A stretch of DNA of 64,000 bases from Pseudomonadales bacterium (GTDB lineage Bacteria; Pseudomonadota; Gammaproteobacteria; Pseudomonadales; Pseudohongiellaceae). The notes beneath the pieces were generated by a model that saw nothing but the letters and a program-made list of their open reading frames with translations, searched no databases and was not told the origin of the DNA. The DNA lies in assembly GCA_028281635.1 (NCBI GenBank), contig JANQJM010000005.1, positions 1 to 64,000 on the forward strand, read 5' to 3'. Of the stretch, positions 50,681 to 61,744 are shown one piece after another (positions within the stretch are counted from its first letter, which is position 1; every line of letters begins with the position of its first letter). A program made the position numbers and the translations under genes.

Positions 50681-51406
50681 TCAGTTTTTTACTCTCACCG
50701 TGCCTGCATCCACGACCCTGGCTTCGATACTGCGATCTGAACTGGCATTTCTGACCTGAATAAGTGAGCCCAGAGCGCCACTTTCCATGGCAACGCCGCT
50801 AGCCCGGACGCTAATGCCACCACCGTCTGCGATGATGGCCACTTCCTGACCTCGAACAATGATTTTCCTGGGCTGAAGTGCCGACAGTGTAATGATGTCA
50901 TCGGCATTGACTGGTCTGGAAAGTTCCATATTTTGTAGTTGCTCCACATCGCTAATTGCGTTTGCCGGGAGCTGATCCAGGGCAACAAGTCTGGTTGTCA
51001 GTCTGTCTGTCAACAGAGGCTCGCCTCTGGCCAGTGGCTGCAGCGCAATAACGGCGGGTGCCTGGGCGCTTATTTGAACGGGTACGTAAAGTGTCCAGGG
51101 TTTCGATCCCGTGCAGCGCACCCCAACTGTGGTTCTCGAAAGACTTCGTTGCGTAGACGTTGCGAAGGCTTGAAGAGGTTCGCTGCAACGTTGAAGTTGC
51201 AAGCGGGAGTCCAGGCTCGAGGCCTGTGCCTGTAGCTGTTCAAGACCCTTATCTCTGAGTTGGATTAGTGCGAAGTTTTCGGCTACAGACCTTATAGTTG
51301 TCAGGGATTCAGTTTCGCTGGCCTGTAACAAGCTGAGCCAGCTACTGATAAAGAGGCCAACTATCAGCCGCAAGCAATTGTTGATCTTGGATGCAAAGCG
51401 ATTCAT
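50681..51406 (-). CDS. flgA: P-ring assembly chaperone FlgA
   Basis: Signal peptide; SAF-like C-terminus RPVNADDIITLSALQPRKIIVRGQEVAIIADGGGISVRASGVAMESG. Confidence 0.92.
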   Translation of the reverse strand: MNRFASKINNCLRLIVGLFISSWLSLLQASETESLTTIRSVAENFALIQLRDKGLEQLQAQASSLDSRLQLQRCSEPLQAFATSTQRSLSRTTVGVRCTGSKPWTLYVPVQISAQAPAVIALQPLARGEPLLTDRLTTRLVALDQLPANAISDVEQLQNMELSRPVNADDIITLSALQPRKIIVRGQEVAIIADGGGISVRASGVAMESGALGSLIQVRNASSDRSIEARVVDAGTVRVKN

Positions 51407-51474
51407 GGAACGAGTCCTGTTTCTAGAGTGACGGCTGATGGCAGCGCATAGTGAATAGATTTGTGAATTAGAAA

Positions 51475-51490
51475 TGCAAACCCTATGCCA
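51475..51490 (-). promoter_or_regulatory. Sigma-54-type promoter TGGCATAGGGTTTGCA upstream of flgA
   Basis: GG-N10-GC spacing matching the -24/-12 pattern. Confidence 0.75.
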
Positions 51491-51651
51491 CTACTTTAAC
51501 TATTGCATCATTTGTCTATTGCGCTGATGTTCTTCCTTGATCAGCGGCAACGGCAATCCTTGCCGCTGATATGACCTCGCATTGCCGTAAGCCAGCTCAT
51601 CGCTGCCCTGTATTCATCCTAAACCTATGAAATCCCGGTCAATCACGAGAT

Positions 51652-51667
51652 TGGCATAGCAGTTGCA
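51652..51667 (+). promoter_or_regulatory. Sigma-54-type promoter TGGCATAGCAGTTGCA upstream of flgB
   Basis: GG-N10-GC, 68 bp before the flgB start. Confidence 0.82.
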
Positions 51668-51734
51668 CTTCTTGGTTTAACCAGGTCAAAGACAAGAAAC
51701 GGCTTTAATAAATCATTGATATGAGTAATGACCC

Positions 51735-52124
51735 ATGAACTGGATTGATAACGCACTCGGGATACATCCTAAAGCGTTGGTTCTACGATCACAGCGCACG
51801 GAGATACTGGCAGCGAATCTTGCCAACTCTGACACGCCCGGTTTCAAAGCCAGGGACATTAACTTCGAAGACGTGCTGCGCAGTGCAGGTAAAGCGAATC
51901 TTCAATTAGAAACAACCCACGCCTCCCATACGAGTAATTTCAATTCCGGAGTCGGAGAAGCATTGCTCTATCGTGTTCCAAACAAGGATTCGATAGCTGG
52001 CAACACGGTGGAGCCCGAAGTTGAACAAGCTGCGTTTTCTGAAAACGCGGTGAGATATCAAACTACACTGCAGTTTATTAATGGAACCTTTGCGGGTTTA
52101 CGGCTTGCGATCAAAGGACAGTAA
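51735..52124 (+). CDS. flgB: Flagellar rod protein FlgB
   Basis: RTEILAANLANSDTPGFKARDINFEDVL. Confidence 0.96.
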   Translation: MNWIDNALGIHPKALVLRSQRTEILAANLANSDTPGFKARDINFEDVLRSAGKANLQLETTHASHTSNFNSGVGEALLYRVPNKDSIAGNTVEPEVEQAAFSENAVRYQTTLQFINGTFAGLRLAIKGQ

Positions 52125-52126
52125 CG

Positions 52127-52588
52127 ATGGGATTAACGAATATATTTAAGATCACTGGCACCGCACTCAACGCGCACAGTCTGCACATAGATTTGATTGC
52201 CAAGAACATGGCTAACTCGCAGGTTGTCAGCGGCAGCGAAGCCGGCGCCTATCGAGCAAATCGTCCAGTATTCGCTTCCTTACTTAATTCAGGATTTGGC
52301 AGATCTGATGCACGTGGTTCTGCTGCAACTTCATTGTCATTTGGTCGTTCCGAGGTTAGCGGAGTTCAAGTCAGTGAAATTGCCCGCAGCGATACACCGA
52401 TTGAGAAACAGCGCATGCCTGGCAGTCCTCTCGCTGACGCTGACGGTTATGTCTATCTCTCCAACGTTAATCTGGTAGAAGAAATGGCATACATGATGCA
52501 GGCGTCACGTAGCTACCAGTCGAACGTGGAAGTCATGAATACATCCAAACAACTGATGCTGCGGACTTTGAGTATGGGGTCTCGCTAG
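52127..52588 (+). CDS. flgC: Flagellar rod protein FlgC
   Basis: LNAHSLHIDLIAKNMANSQV; YVYLSNVNLVEEMAYMMQASRSYQSNVEVMNTSK. Confidence 0.96.
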   Translation: MGLTNIFKITGTALNAHSLHIDLIAKNMANSQVVSGSEAGAYRANRPVFASLLNSGFGRSDARGSAATSLSFGRSEVSGVQVSEIARSDTPIEKQRMPGSPLADADGYVYLSNVNLVEEMAYMMQASRSYQSNVEVMNTSKQLMLRTLSMGSR

Positions 52589-52615
52589 CATTCGACGGCA
52601 CGGAATACTTAGGAG

Positions 52616-53284
52616 ATGGTTATGTTGGATCAAATTAGTGGCATCACCCTGGCGGAGACAGCCAGCACATCGAGTCGAAAGACCAATGAACTTGGCCAGG
52701 AAGACTTTCTGAAGTTACTGGTAGCGCAATTGAAGAATCAGGATCCGGCGAACCCCGCAGACAATGGCGAATTCCTTGGTCAGATTGCACAGTTCAGCAT
52801 CGTTTCCGGAGTTGATGATTTAGGTGAATCGTTCGACGGTATTGCCAGCAGTCTGTTCGCTTCACAATCAGTGCAGGCATCCCAGTTAGTTGGCAAGGAA
52901 GTCCTGGTGGATTCCAACATCGTAGCGCGAGATGAAGAAGAGACAGTTTCTGGTTTTGTCGATCTCCCTATTCCCGCCAGCCACATCAGAATGCAGTTTA
53001 TAGATGAAGCAGGCAGCGTCGTGAAAACTCTTAGTCTTGGCGACGCCGGTGTGGGTAGTCACAGTTTTGAATGGGACGGTACAGATGAGGATGGCACTGC
53101 AACAGCGCCCGGCACTTTCGAAATTAGAGCGGAAGGTCTTGTAAACGGAGAGCTCCAGGCACTACCCGTTAGTAGTTTCAATACCGTTGCCAGTGTATTG
53201 GTTGACCGGGCAAATACCCGAATCCAGCTTAATCTCGCCGGTAACCAGAATATTAATTTCTCACAAGTTCGAGAATTCAAGTAA
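52616..53284 (+). CDS. flgD: Hook-capping protein FlgD
   Basis: LGQEDFLKLLVAQLKNQDPANPADNGEFLGQIAQFS. Confidence 0.96.
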   Translation: MVMLDQISGITLAETASTSSRKTNELGQEDFLKLLVAQLKNQDPANPADNGEFLGQIAQFSIVSGVDDLGESFDGIASSLFASQSVQASQLVGKEVLVDSNIVARDEEETVSGFVDLPIPASHIRMQFIDEAGSVVKTLSLGDAGVGSHSFEWDGTDEDGTATAPGTFEIRAEGLVNGELQALPVSSFNTVASVLVDRANTRIQLNLAGNQNINFSQVREFK

Positions 53285-53309
53285 GTAATCATCTAAACAG
53301 GAGACAACT

Positions 53310-54578
53310 ATGTCCTTCGATACTGCAGTTTCAGGAATCAAAGCTTCCAGCGTCGATCTCGGCATTATTGGTAACAATATTGCGAATGCTGGCACCACTG
53401 GATTCAAGGCATCCAGAGGTGAGTTTGCCGATGTATTTGCTTCTAGCTTGCTCGGGACATCTTCGAATGCCATTGGTAAAGGGGTGGCTGTGGTTGGCGT
53501 CAATCAGTCTTTCTCACAAGGCAATATCAGTTTTACAGACAACGTGCTGGACATGGCGATAAATGGTACAGGTTTTTTCGTGTTGAATGACAGTGGTACT
53601 CATGTCTACAGCCGGGCTGGCAATTTTCAGGTCGATAGATCGGGTTATGTAGTGAATTCCGCAGGTAACCGGCTGATGACTTTTAATACGACGGATGATG
53701 GGGTTCCCACCGGCGGTATCGGAGAACTGCTTATCGATACTTCTTTGATTCAACCGAAGTCCACCGCGGAGGTTAAGATGGTAGCAAACCTGGATTCTCG
53801 CGCACTGGTTCCCTCTGTCGCCTGGCCGGGTGCCGGCTTTGATGCCTTTGCAACTCCTCCCACGGCTCCCTCTCCGGACATGTTCAATTCCTCAACCTCA
53901 GTCACAATCTATGACAGCCTGGGCAATTCGCATATCCAGAGTCTGTATTTTGTAAAAACGGCAACACAGAACCAATGGAATGTGTACACACTGATCGATG
54001 GTGTGTCCCAGACTGGTCCTGATACTCTGACTTTCGACTCATCGGGCCAGATTCCTGCTGCCAGTCTACCTTTTGAAGTCAGTGTTGCCGGCTGGACGCC
54101 ACTGGATGCCACCGGCGTTGCCAATGGTGCTGCAGCACAGACCTTCACAGTCAATCTGTCGGATGTCTCACAATTCGGTAGTGAGTTTAGTGTCACGGAT
54201 ATTGACCAAGACGGTTTCACTACCGGACAGTTGAAAGGCGTTGAAGTTGGGGACGGTGGCATAGTATTCGCTCGTTTCACCAACGGACAGGCGCGCGCAT
54301 TGGGACAGGTTGCACTGTCGAATTTCTCAAATACAGCAGGCTTACAACCCTTAGGCGGCAGCCTGTGGGCTGAAACTTTTGCTTCAGGCCAGCCTACTCT
54401 TAGTGCTCCTGGTTCAGGAGGATTGGGAGTTGTCCAGTCCGGTGCACTTGAAGATTCCAATGTGGAAGTTACTCAACAACTGGTGGACATGATTGTGGCC
54501 CAGCGCAACTTTCAGGCCAATGCCAAAGTGATCCAGACGGAAGATACCATCACTCAAGCAGTGATTAACCTAGGATAA
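53310..54578 (+). CDS. flgE: Flagellar hook protein FlgE
   Basis: MSFDTAVSGIKASSVDLGIIGNNIANAGTTGFK; C-terminal LVDMIVAQRNFQANAKVIQTEDTI. Confidence 0.97.
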   Translation: MSFDTAVSGIKASSVDLGIIGNNIANAGTTGFKASRGEFADVFASSLLGTSSNAIGKGVAVVGVNQSFSQGNISFTDNVLDMAINGTGFFVLNDSGTHVYSRAGNFQVDRSGYVVNSAGNRLMTFNTTDDGVPTGGIGELLIDTSLIQPKSTAEVKMVANLDSRALVPSVAWPGAGFDAFATPPTAPSPDMFNSSTSVTIYDSLGNSHIQSLYFVKTATQNQWNVYTLIDGVSQTGPDTLTFDSSGQIPAASLPFEVSVAGWTPLDATGVANGAAAQTFTVNLSDVSQFGSEFSVTDIDQDGFTTGQLKGVEVGDGGIVFARFTNGQARALGQVALSNFSNTAGLQPLGGSLWAETFASGQPTLSAPGSGGLGVVQSGALEDSNVEVTQQLVDMIVAQRNFQANAKVIQTEDTITQAVINLG

Positions 54579-54626
54579 ATTGGTGAGCACCGGTGACGCT
54601 GTTTTGAAACCGGCTTCGAGGTAACT

Positions 54627-55337
54627 ATGAGTCAATTACTTACTACTGCTATGAAAAGCGCCAATCAAATCATGCACGCTCAGGCAGTTAACGCCAACAA
54701 TCTGGCTAACATCAGCACGGCGGGCTTTAAGGCAGAGCTCACCTATGTCTCTTCAAATAACAACGGTGGCGAAGTGTACAGTAGTCCGGACCTGGGCCCC
54801 GGCGCAGTCAGAACTACCGGACGTAGTCTGGACATCAGTATCAAAGGCGAAGGATGGATTGCGGTGGTGGCGCCCGATGGCACCGAGGCTTACTCACGTC
54901 GTGGTGACCTGCATGTCGATGCCTTGGGTCAGCTTAGCGACGGGGCCGGCAATCCCATTATTGGAAACAGCGGGCCAATCGCACTGCCTCCATTCTCCTC
55001 TGTCGAAATCGCTACCGATGGCACAATCTCAATTCGGCCGGTCGGACAGACACCCAACACTGTGGCAGTGGTGGACCGCATAAAGCTGGTGAAGATTGCC
55101 GATGTTGACTTGCAGCGTCATGAGGATGGTTTGATGCGCATGCCGGATGGGGAAATTGCCAGCCCCGATGCCACGGTGAATGTCACCTCAGGCAGCCTTG
55201 AAGGCAGCAACGTCAATGCAATCAGAGAAATGGTGAATATGATCGAACTGTCTCGCCGTTTTGAGGGGCAGGTTAACCTCATGCAAGCAGCGAAAGAAAA
55301 CGCCAGTGCGCTTTCCAAGATTATGACTATGAGTTAA
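54627..55337 (+). CDS. flgF: Flagellar rod protein FlgF
   Basis: Rod/hook N-terminal motif NANNLANISTAGFKAEL; position between flgE and flgG. Confidence 0.94.
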   Translation: MSQLLTTAMKSANQIMHAQAVNANNLANISTAGFKAELTYVSSNNNGGEVYSSPDLGPGAVRTTGRSLDISIKGEGWIAVVAPDGTEAYSRRGDLHVDALGQLSDGAGNPIIGNSGPIALPPFSSVEIATDGTISIRPVGQTPNTVAVVDRIKLVKIADVDLQRHEDGLMRMPDGEIASPDATVNVTSGSLEGSNVNAIREMVNMIELSRRFEGQVNLMQAAKENASALSKIMTMS

Positions 55338-55371
55338 TGGCGAACCGAGTGTTCAATAACAGGAGAACAGC

Positions 55372-56157
55372 ATGACACAGGCATTGTGGATAGCGAAAAC
55401 CGGTCTTGATGCACAACAGACCAAGATGTCGGTGATTTCCAACAACCTGGCTAACGCCAGTACCTCAGGATTCAAACGCAGTAGGGCAGTGTTCGAAGAC
55501 TTGCTGTATCAAAATCAGAGGCAGCCAGGCGCGCAGTCGTCCCAAAATACGCTCTATTCTTCCGGTTTGATGCTGGGTACCGGAGTACGTACGGTGGCGA
55601 CGGAAAAACTATTTAGTCAGGGCGCCGTTGCTCAGACCAACAACCCCATGGATTTGGCTATTGAGGGCAAAGGTTTCTTTCAAGTGCTGATGCCGGATGG
55701 ATCACTGGCCTTCAGCCGTGATGGTTCAATGCAGATTGATAGCCAGGGTCAATTGGTCACGCCGAATGGATACCTGATTCAGCCTACCATCAACATCCCT
55801 CCCAATACACAATCGGTCACTATTGGTACGGACGGGACGGTTTCGGTGACGCTGCCCGGTGCTTCGACTTCTTCGCAGGTCGGTAATGTGCAGCTATCGG
55901 ACTTCGTCAATCCTGGAGGGCTGCAGCCGATTGGCAACAATCTGTATCTGGAAACTACTTCCAGCGGCGCTCCGCAGGCAGGCTCTCCCGGGCTCAATGG
56001 TTTGGGTACTCTGTTACAGGGATACATCGAAGGTTCTAACGTCAATGTGGTAGAAGAGCTGGTGAGTATGATCGAAACCCAGCGCGCCTATGAAATGAAT
56101 AGCAAGGCGATTTCTACAGCCGATCAGATGTTGCAATACGTCAACAACAATCTATAG
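55372..56157 (+). CDS. flgG: Flagellar distal rod protein FlgG
   Basis: [47 protein letters not shown]. Confidence 0.98.
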   Translation: MTQALWIAKTGLDAQQTKMSVISNNLANASTSGFKRSRAVFEDLLYQNQRQPGAQSSQNTLYSSGLMLGTGVRTVATEKLFSQGAVAQTNNPMDLAIEGKGFFQVLMPDGSLAFSRDGSMQIDSQGQLVTPNGYLIQPTINIPPNTQSVTIGTDGTVSVTLPGASTSSQVGNVQLSDFVNPGGLQPIGNNLYLETTSSGAPQAGSPGLNGLGTLLQGYIEGSNVNVVEELVSMIETQRAYEMNSKAISTADQMLQYVNNNL

Positions 56158-56168
56158 GGACAACTACA

Positions 56169-56846
56169 ATGCAGATTGAAAACAGGCTATGGCGTTATCT
56201 CTTTCTCGGGGCAATCGTTTTAATGGTGACAGCTTGCGCGAATACGGCTGTCGAACCTGAACCCGATTCAGTGCCAAGCTATCAGCAGTTACGCAGGATC
56301 GAGATTGAGCGGCAACAAGGCGCGATTTATCAGGCCGGTTACGCGTTGGCTCTTTACGAGGACATCAAGGCGCGACGCATCGGTGATGTGCTTACTGTGC
56401 TGTTGGTTGAGGAAACCTCTGGGCAAAACAGTTCAGATAACAACATTAACCAAAGCACGGCCATGAATATTAGTGCGCCCACATTCGGTGGTAGAAGTCG
56501 TCCGCGGGCGGCAGTCGATATCGCTTCCGATCACGCTTTTACTGGCGAGAGCGGTAGCAGTCAGAGCAATCGTTTGAGCGGAAGTATCGCGGTGACGGTT
56601 CACGAGGTGCTGGCCAACGGCAATCTTGTCGTCCAGGGCGAAAAACGCATCCGCATAAATCAAGGTAATGAATACATCCGCCTGCAGGGTGTAGTTCGAC
56701 CCCGGGATATCGATCCCTTAAACACAGTTTTTTCCACCCAGGTGGCTGACGCCCGAATTTCCTATGGTGGTTCAGGCACTAATGCACAAGGCACGTCACC
56801 CGGTCTGGGTGCGCGAATCCTGTTTAGCCCACTGTGGCCATTCTAG
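56169..56846 (+). CDS. flgH: Flagellar L-ring protein FlgH
   Basis: Lipoprotein-type leader (VTACAN); [56 protein letters not shown]. Confidence 0.96.
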   Translation: MQIENRLWRYLFLGAIVLMVTACANTAVEPEPDSVPSYQQLRRIEIERQQGAIYQAGYALALYEDIKARRIGDVLTVLLVEETSGQNSSDNNINQSTAMNISAPTFGGRSRPRAAVDIASDHAFTGESGSSQSNRLSGSIAVTVHEVLANGNLVVQGEKRIRINQGNEYIRLQGVVRPRDIDPLNTVFSTQVADARISYGGSGTNAQGTSPGLGARILFSPLWPF

Positions 56847-56869
56847 AACCGGCTCGGAGTTCACTACAT

Positions 56870-57982
56870 ATGCTGATTGTTAGATATTTTATTTCATCGC
56901 TAGTTCTCATCTTAGCCTCGGCTCCGGTTTGGGTTTATGCAGAACGAATCAAGGACATGGCCAGTATCGATGGCGTGCGGGCGAATCAGCTTGTCGGTTA
57001 CGGGTTAGTAGTCGGGCTGCCGGGCAGTGGGGATCAGACGATGCAGACCCAGTTTACGATACAAAGCCTGCGTACGACACTGGCGCAATTGGGTGTGGTT
57101 ATTCCCGAAACAGTAAACCCTCAACTCAATAATGTTGCCGCGGTATTGGTGCATGCCGAGTTGCCGGCATTTGCCAAGGCTGGACAGACAATTGACGTGA
57201 CAGTGTCTTCGGTTGGCAATGCCAATAGTCTGCGTGGTGGTTCCCTGTTGATGACTCCCTTAAAAGGCGCCGACGGCAATGTCTATGCCCTGGCGCAGGG
57301 AAATCTGGTAGTGGGCGGCTTCGGCGTGGAAGGGGCAGATGGTTCTTCAGTAACAGTAAATATTCCGAGCAGCGGTAGAATACCGAATGGCGCAATTGTC
57401 GAGCGGGAAGTGGTCAGTCCCTTTATCAATAATAGGGATCTGACCTTGAACCTGAATCACTCCGACTTCACAACTGCTGTCAATCTGGCGGAATCAATTA
57501 ATGGATTCTTCGGCGACGACACAGCGATTGCCCTGGATGGTTCTTCGGTGCATGTGCGTGGCCCACTGGATCCCACTCAAAAAGTTGCTTTCGTCTCCGA
57601 ACTGGAAAACATTGAAGTGGAACATGGTATCGCAGCGGCCCGTGTCATCGTCAACTCCCGTACTGGAACAGTCGTCATTGGTTCAGAAGTGCGGGTTGAT
57701 GAGGCGGCGGTAGCACATGGCAGTCTTATTGTAACGGTTTCCGAAGACTATTTTGTGAGTCAACCAGGACCATTTTCCCCCGGTGATACTGCCGTTGTCC
57801 CCAGTACTTCCGTCTATATCGAAGAAGAGGACAATCGCATGTTTCTGTTCCAGCCGGGGGTCTCACTCGATGAATTGGTGCGAGCTGTTAACCAGGTTGG
57901 CGCTTCACCGAGTGATTTGGTGGCCATACTTGAAGCCCTGCAACAGGTAGGCGCACTGCGAGCGCAATTGGTTGTGATTTAA
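56870..57982 (+). CDS. flgI: Flagellar P-ring protein FlgI
   Basis: [35 protein letters not shown] track start 56834 trimmed to ATG 56870. Confidence 0.97.
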   Translation: MLIVRYFISSLVLILASAPVWVYAERIKDMASIDGVRANQLVGYGLVVGLPGSGDQTMQTQFTIQSLRTTLAQLGVVIPETVNPQLNNVAAVLVHAELPAFAKAGQTIDVTVSSVGNANSLRGGSLLMTPLKGADGNVYALAQGNLVVGGFGVEGADGSSVTVNIPSSGRIPNGAIVEREVVSPFINNRDLTLNLNHSDFTTAVNLAESINGFFGDDTAIALDGSSVHVRGPLDPTQKVAFVSELENIEVEHGIAAARVIVNSRTGTVVIGSEVRVDEAAVAHGSLIVTVSEDYFVSQPGPFSPGDTAVVPSTSVYIEEEDNRMFLFQPGVSLDELVRAVNQVGASPSDLVAILEALQQVGALRAQLVVI

Positions 57983-58031
57983 TCGACAGAAACAAAATAA
58001 ATAGAACGCTACGATTTTGGAATCTATTAGC

Positions 58032-58358
58032 ATGGAACTACAGGCAACTGGTTTATACAACGAAGTTTCGAACTTAAGTGGTCTCAAGAATCAGGCTCGT
58101 ACCGATCCTGGCAAAGCGGCGAAAGAGGTTGCACAACAGTTCGAGGCCTTGTTCGTGGGTATGATGCTCAAGGCCATGCGCGATGCGGTTCCCGCAGGTG
58201 AACTGTTTGGCGGTCAGCAGATGAAGATGTATCAGGAGATGTTCGACAAGCAAATTGCCTTGCAGTTGTCGTCACAGAACAGCATTGGTATGGCACAGGT
58301 AATTGAACAACAAATTGCACCTGAAGTGAGTTCCGATGAGCGAGCATCCAGGGAATAA
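58032..58358 (+). CDS. flgJ: FlgJ rod-binding domain only, no peptidoglycan hydrolase domain
   Basis: AAKEVAQQFEALFVGMMLKAMRDAVPAGELFGGQQMKMYQEMFDKQIALQLSS, then stop at about 108 aa. Confidence 0.9.
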   Translation: MELQATGLYNEVSNLSGLKNQARTDPGKAAKEVAQQFEALFVGMMLKAMRDAVPAGELFGGQQMKMYQEMFDKQIALQLSSQNSIGMAQVIEQQIAPEVSSDERASRE

Positions 58359-58412
58359 CCGGCGCCATTCCGAGCACCGTAACGCAGTTATAGCACAGAA
58401 GCAGGTCTGCTG

Positions 58413-60335
58413 ATGGTTGATATATTGAAAATGGGGTCGAACTCACTGCGTTCCTTGCAGCATGGGCTCAGCACCACTGGACACAATATCGCGAACGTCA
58501 ATACGGAAGGCTACTCCCGTCAAACCGTACACTTTGCCAGTAACGAACCACAGAGGTTTGGCTTCGGGTTTGTGGGGCAGGGGGCAGAAGCGGTGAGTGT
58601 CGAGCGTTCCTATAATCGCTTCCTCACCTCACAGGTACAGAATTTCACTGCCAGTCAGAGTCGTTACGAGGCGTTCGTTGGATTCAGTGCCCGTGTCGAC
58701 AATATACTCGCCAACTCTGAAAGCAGTTTGAACACGTCCTTGCAGAAGTTTTTCAGCGCAGTAGCCGATGTCTCAGCAAATCCCTCTGCCCTCCCGGAAC
58801 GGCAGGTACTGGTTGGCGAATCGGAGAACCTGGTGAATCGCCACCAGAACATCAGTCGACTGCTGCAGCAGCTTAATGATGAGACAAACTCTGAAATGCG
58901 TTCTTCCGTGGTAGAAATTAATGGGTTGGCGAACAGTATTGGAGAACTTAATCGAGAGATAGTGAGTGCGTCTTCCTCTGGCCGAGGTGCCCTGCCTAAC
59001 GATTTGCTTGACGAAAGAGATCGTGTGATTAAACAACTGTCGCAGATAATTTCGGTGACAATCAATGAGCAGGATGATGGTTCTATCAATGTTTTTGTAG
59101 GCAAAGGGCAGGCACTGGTAGTGGGTAGCCAGACGACTCATCTACAAACTCAACGTAATCCCTTCGATAGCAGTCGTTTGGAAATCGGCGTGGCAGGGCA
59201 GCTCAACGTTAATGGCCGCAGCGAGTTTGTCTCTGGCGGAAAACTGCAGGGATTACTGGATTTTCGTGATCGGGTGTTATTACCAGCGCAATCCCGTCTA
59301 GGCTTGATCGCATTGGGAATGACGGAAACCGTGAATGCTCAGCATCGACTGGGCAAAGACATCAACGGCGACATGGGTGGTGATTTCTTTTCGCCACTTA
59401 CCATCACCGCGGCAGGTAATACCAACAATACTGGTACCGCTGATCCTGTCGTAACGATTACAGATGTGACACTTGTCAGAGCGTCGGACTACGAACTGGC
59501 CTATGACAGCGCGAACTGGCAGCTGACCCGACTCGACGATGGGACCAGCGTCACTGGTCCTGGACCTTTACAACTGGACGGCATCGATATTGACGTCAGC
59601 ACTGGAACTCCCGTTGCGGGTGATACTTTTATCATAAATCCTGGCAGAACCGCTGCCGCGGAATTTGCGGTAAGTCTGTCCGATCCACGTAAAATTGCTG
59701 CAGCTTATCCCGTAATCGTTGCTGAGGGTTCCAACAACACAGGCGCCGTCGCATTAACTGACTTAACAATTGATTCAGGTAGCGGACTTCCTTTGGCGGG
59801 GCCGATACAGCTGAGTTTTAATCCCGATGCCCTTGGTCTCGGTGTGCCAGGATTCGATGTGACTGGCGGCCCGGGAGGCGTGTTAGCTTACGATCCGGCG
59901 ACGGAGAGTGATGGCAAACAATTCACCCTCACCGGCATCGGTGTCAGCTTCCAACTTTCCGGCATCCCGCAAGCGGGGGATAGTTTTGAGATTGCGGACA
60001 ACGTCGGCAGTACAGGTGACAACCGTAATATTTTGGCTATTGGTGAGCTTCAGTATCAATCAGTCTTGAACGGAGGTCAGGACAACTACCAGGAATTCTA
60101 CGGAGCGATGGTGGCAGACGTCGGTGTGACTCATCGTCAGGGTGAAACCAATTTAACGGTAGAAACTTCGCTTCTGCAGCAGTCCCAGGAATTCCGGGAA
60201 AGCGCCAGTGGCGTAAATCTGGATGAGGAAGCTGCAAATCTGTTACGTCTGCAACAGGCCTACCAGGCTTCGGCGCAACTGGTAAAACTGGCGGATGAAT
60301 TGTTTCAGACTCTTATTAATTCGGTGAGCAGATAA
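58413..60335 (+). CDS. flgK: Hook-filament junction protein FlgK
   Basis: LRSLQHGLSTTGHNIANVNTEGYSRQ; C-terminal NLLRLQQAYQASAQLVKLADELFQTLI. Confidence 0.97.
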   Translation: MVDILKMGSNSLRSLQHGLSTTGHNIANVNTEGYSRQTVHFASNEPQRFGFGFVGQGAEAVSVERSYNRFLTSQVQNFTASQSRYEAFVGFSARVDNILANSESSLNTSLQKFFSAVADVSANPSALPERQVLVGESENLVNRHQNISRLLQQLNDETNSEMRSSVVEINGLANSIGELNREIVSASSSGRGALPNDLLDERDRVIKQLSQIISVTINEQDDGSINVFVGKGQALVVGSQTTHLQTQRNPFDSSRLEIGVAGQLNVNGRSEFVSGGKLQGLLDFRDRVLLPAQSRLGLIALGMTETVNAQHRLGKDINGDMGGDFFSPLTITAAGNTNNTGTADPVVTITDVTLVRASDYELAYDSANWQLTRLDDGTSVTGPGPLQLDGIDIDVSTGTPVAGDTFIINPGRTAAAEFAVSLSDPRKIAAAYPVIVAEGSNNTGAVALTDLTIDSGSGLPLAGPIQLSFNPDALGLGVPGFDVTGGPGGVLAYDPATESDGKQFTLTGIGVSFQLSGIPQAGDSFEIADNVGSTGDNRNILAIGELQYQSVLNGGQDNYQEFYGAMVADVGVTHRQGETNLTVETSLLQQSQEFRESASGVNLDEEAANLLRLQQAYQASAQLVKLADELFQTLINSVSR

Positions 60336-60365
60336 CGGCATGGTCTGCACTAAAGGAGCATCGAC

Positions 60366-61568
60366 TTGAGAATCTCAACCAGTCAGATTTACCAGCAGGG
60401 TGTAGATACCATGCAACGCCAGCAACAGAGTCTTCAGGAAACTGAACTGCAGATTGCCACAGGGCTGCGCATCATGAAGCCTTCCGACGATCCCTCGGGC
60501 GCGGTCAAAGTGCTTAATCTCACGTCCAACATTGATGCCATCAACCAGTTTTCACGTAATGTCTCGGTGGCACAGGCTTCCCTGGGCCTGGAAGAATCGG
60601 TGGTGACCAACATCAGTACCAATCTGCAGCGTATCAGGGAACTGGTAGTACAAGGCAATAACTCGACCAATCCTACCGGTGCTAAACAGAGCATAGCTCA
60701 GGAGATTGGCCAGCGACTCGATGAGCTGGTCGCGATGGCAAATACCCGTGATGCAGCGGGTGAGCATATCTTTGCAGGATACAAGGTCGGCTCACCACCT
60801 TTCGTCAAAGAGAATGGGGTTATCACCTATAAAGGCGATGATGGCCAACGCAAGATACAAATTGGTGAGGGTTCACAAGTGTCAATTCGGGACTCGGGAC
60901 GTGAGCTGTTTCTGAACATTCCGGCGGGAGACGGCAATATTCAATTGGCTCCGGCAGCCAACAATAATGGCACAGCGGTCATCGGTGAGTTTGGATTGAC
61001 CGGGAATTTCGTGCCCGACAGCTACACTATCAGCTTTACTAATGTCATAGATTCCAGCAGTGCTGATTTCACCATTAGGGATGGTCTGAATAATGTAGTG
61101 ACCACTGGTGTTTACCGTGAAGGTAATAGCATTTTCGTCGCCGGAGCGCAGTTCACTCTGAGCGGGATGCCCGCGGCGGGAGACAGTTTCGTGCTGGAAC
61201 CATCGCAGGATCGATCAGTGTTTGAGACTATACAGGGTCTGGCCGATGCTTTGTCAGTACCTGCTAATAATGGGCCGGAGCAGGCAGAATTCCATAATGC
61301 GATGGCCCTTGGCCTGGCCGATCTGGACCAGGCACTGGATAAAGTCCTCGGAGTACGTGCCGGTATTGGCGCCAGACTGAACAACATTGAAACCATCGAA
61401 ACGATGAACCAGGACTTCAAGCTGCATTTGGAAACAGCCTTGTCAGATACCCAGGATTTAGATTTTGCCGAGGCAATTGCAAGGTTTAACTTACAACTCA
61501 CGTCGCTGCAGGCGGCGCAACAAGCCTTCGTTAAAACCTCCAACTTGTCTCTTTTCCAATACCTGTAA
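60366..61568 (+). CDS. flgL: Hook-filament junction protein FlgL
   Basis: MRISTSQIYQQGVDTMQRQQQSLQETELQIATGLRI. TTG start. Confidence 0.96.
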   Translation: MRISTSQIYQQGVDTMQRQQQSLQETELQIATGLRIMKPSDDPSGAVKVLNLTSNIDAINQFSRNVSVAQASLGLEESVVTNISTNLQRIRELVVQGNNSTNPTGAKQSIAQEIGQRLDELVAMANTRDAAGEHIFAGYKVGSPPFVKENGVITYKGDDGQRKIQIGEGSQVSIRDSGRELFLNIPAGDGNIQLAPAANNNGTAVIGEFGLTGNFVPDSYTISFTNVIDSSSADFTIRDGLNNVVTTGVYREGNSIFVAGAQFTLSGMPAAGDSFVLEPSQDRSVFETIQGLADALSVPANNGPEQAEFHNAMALGLADLDQALDKVLGVRAGIGARLNNIETIETMNQDFKLHLETALSDTQDLDFAEAIARFNLQLTSLQAAQQAFVKTSNLSLFQYL

Positions 61569-61717
61569 GGATTAGCATCTCTTCACTAAGCACGCACAAC
61601 TTGCTGTTCTGCTGTCCAAATCCTCGTTTCCAGTCCCTTTATCACTCTTTCCCAAATTCGTAATTGGTATTTATTTCAATAACTTCCATTGTTTTCTCAG
61701 TTTTTTATGCAAACAGA

Positions 61718-61744
61718 TTAAGGAATTTATTGCAGCGTCGTAAT
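61718..61744 (+). promoter_or_regulatory. Sigma-28-like promoter TTAAG-N14-GTCGTAAT upstream of fliC
   Basis: TTAAGGAATTTATTGCAGCGTCGTAAT, 99 bp before the flagellin start. Confidence 0.7.
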
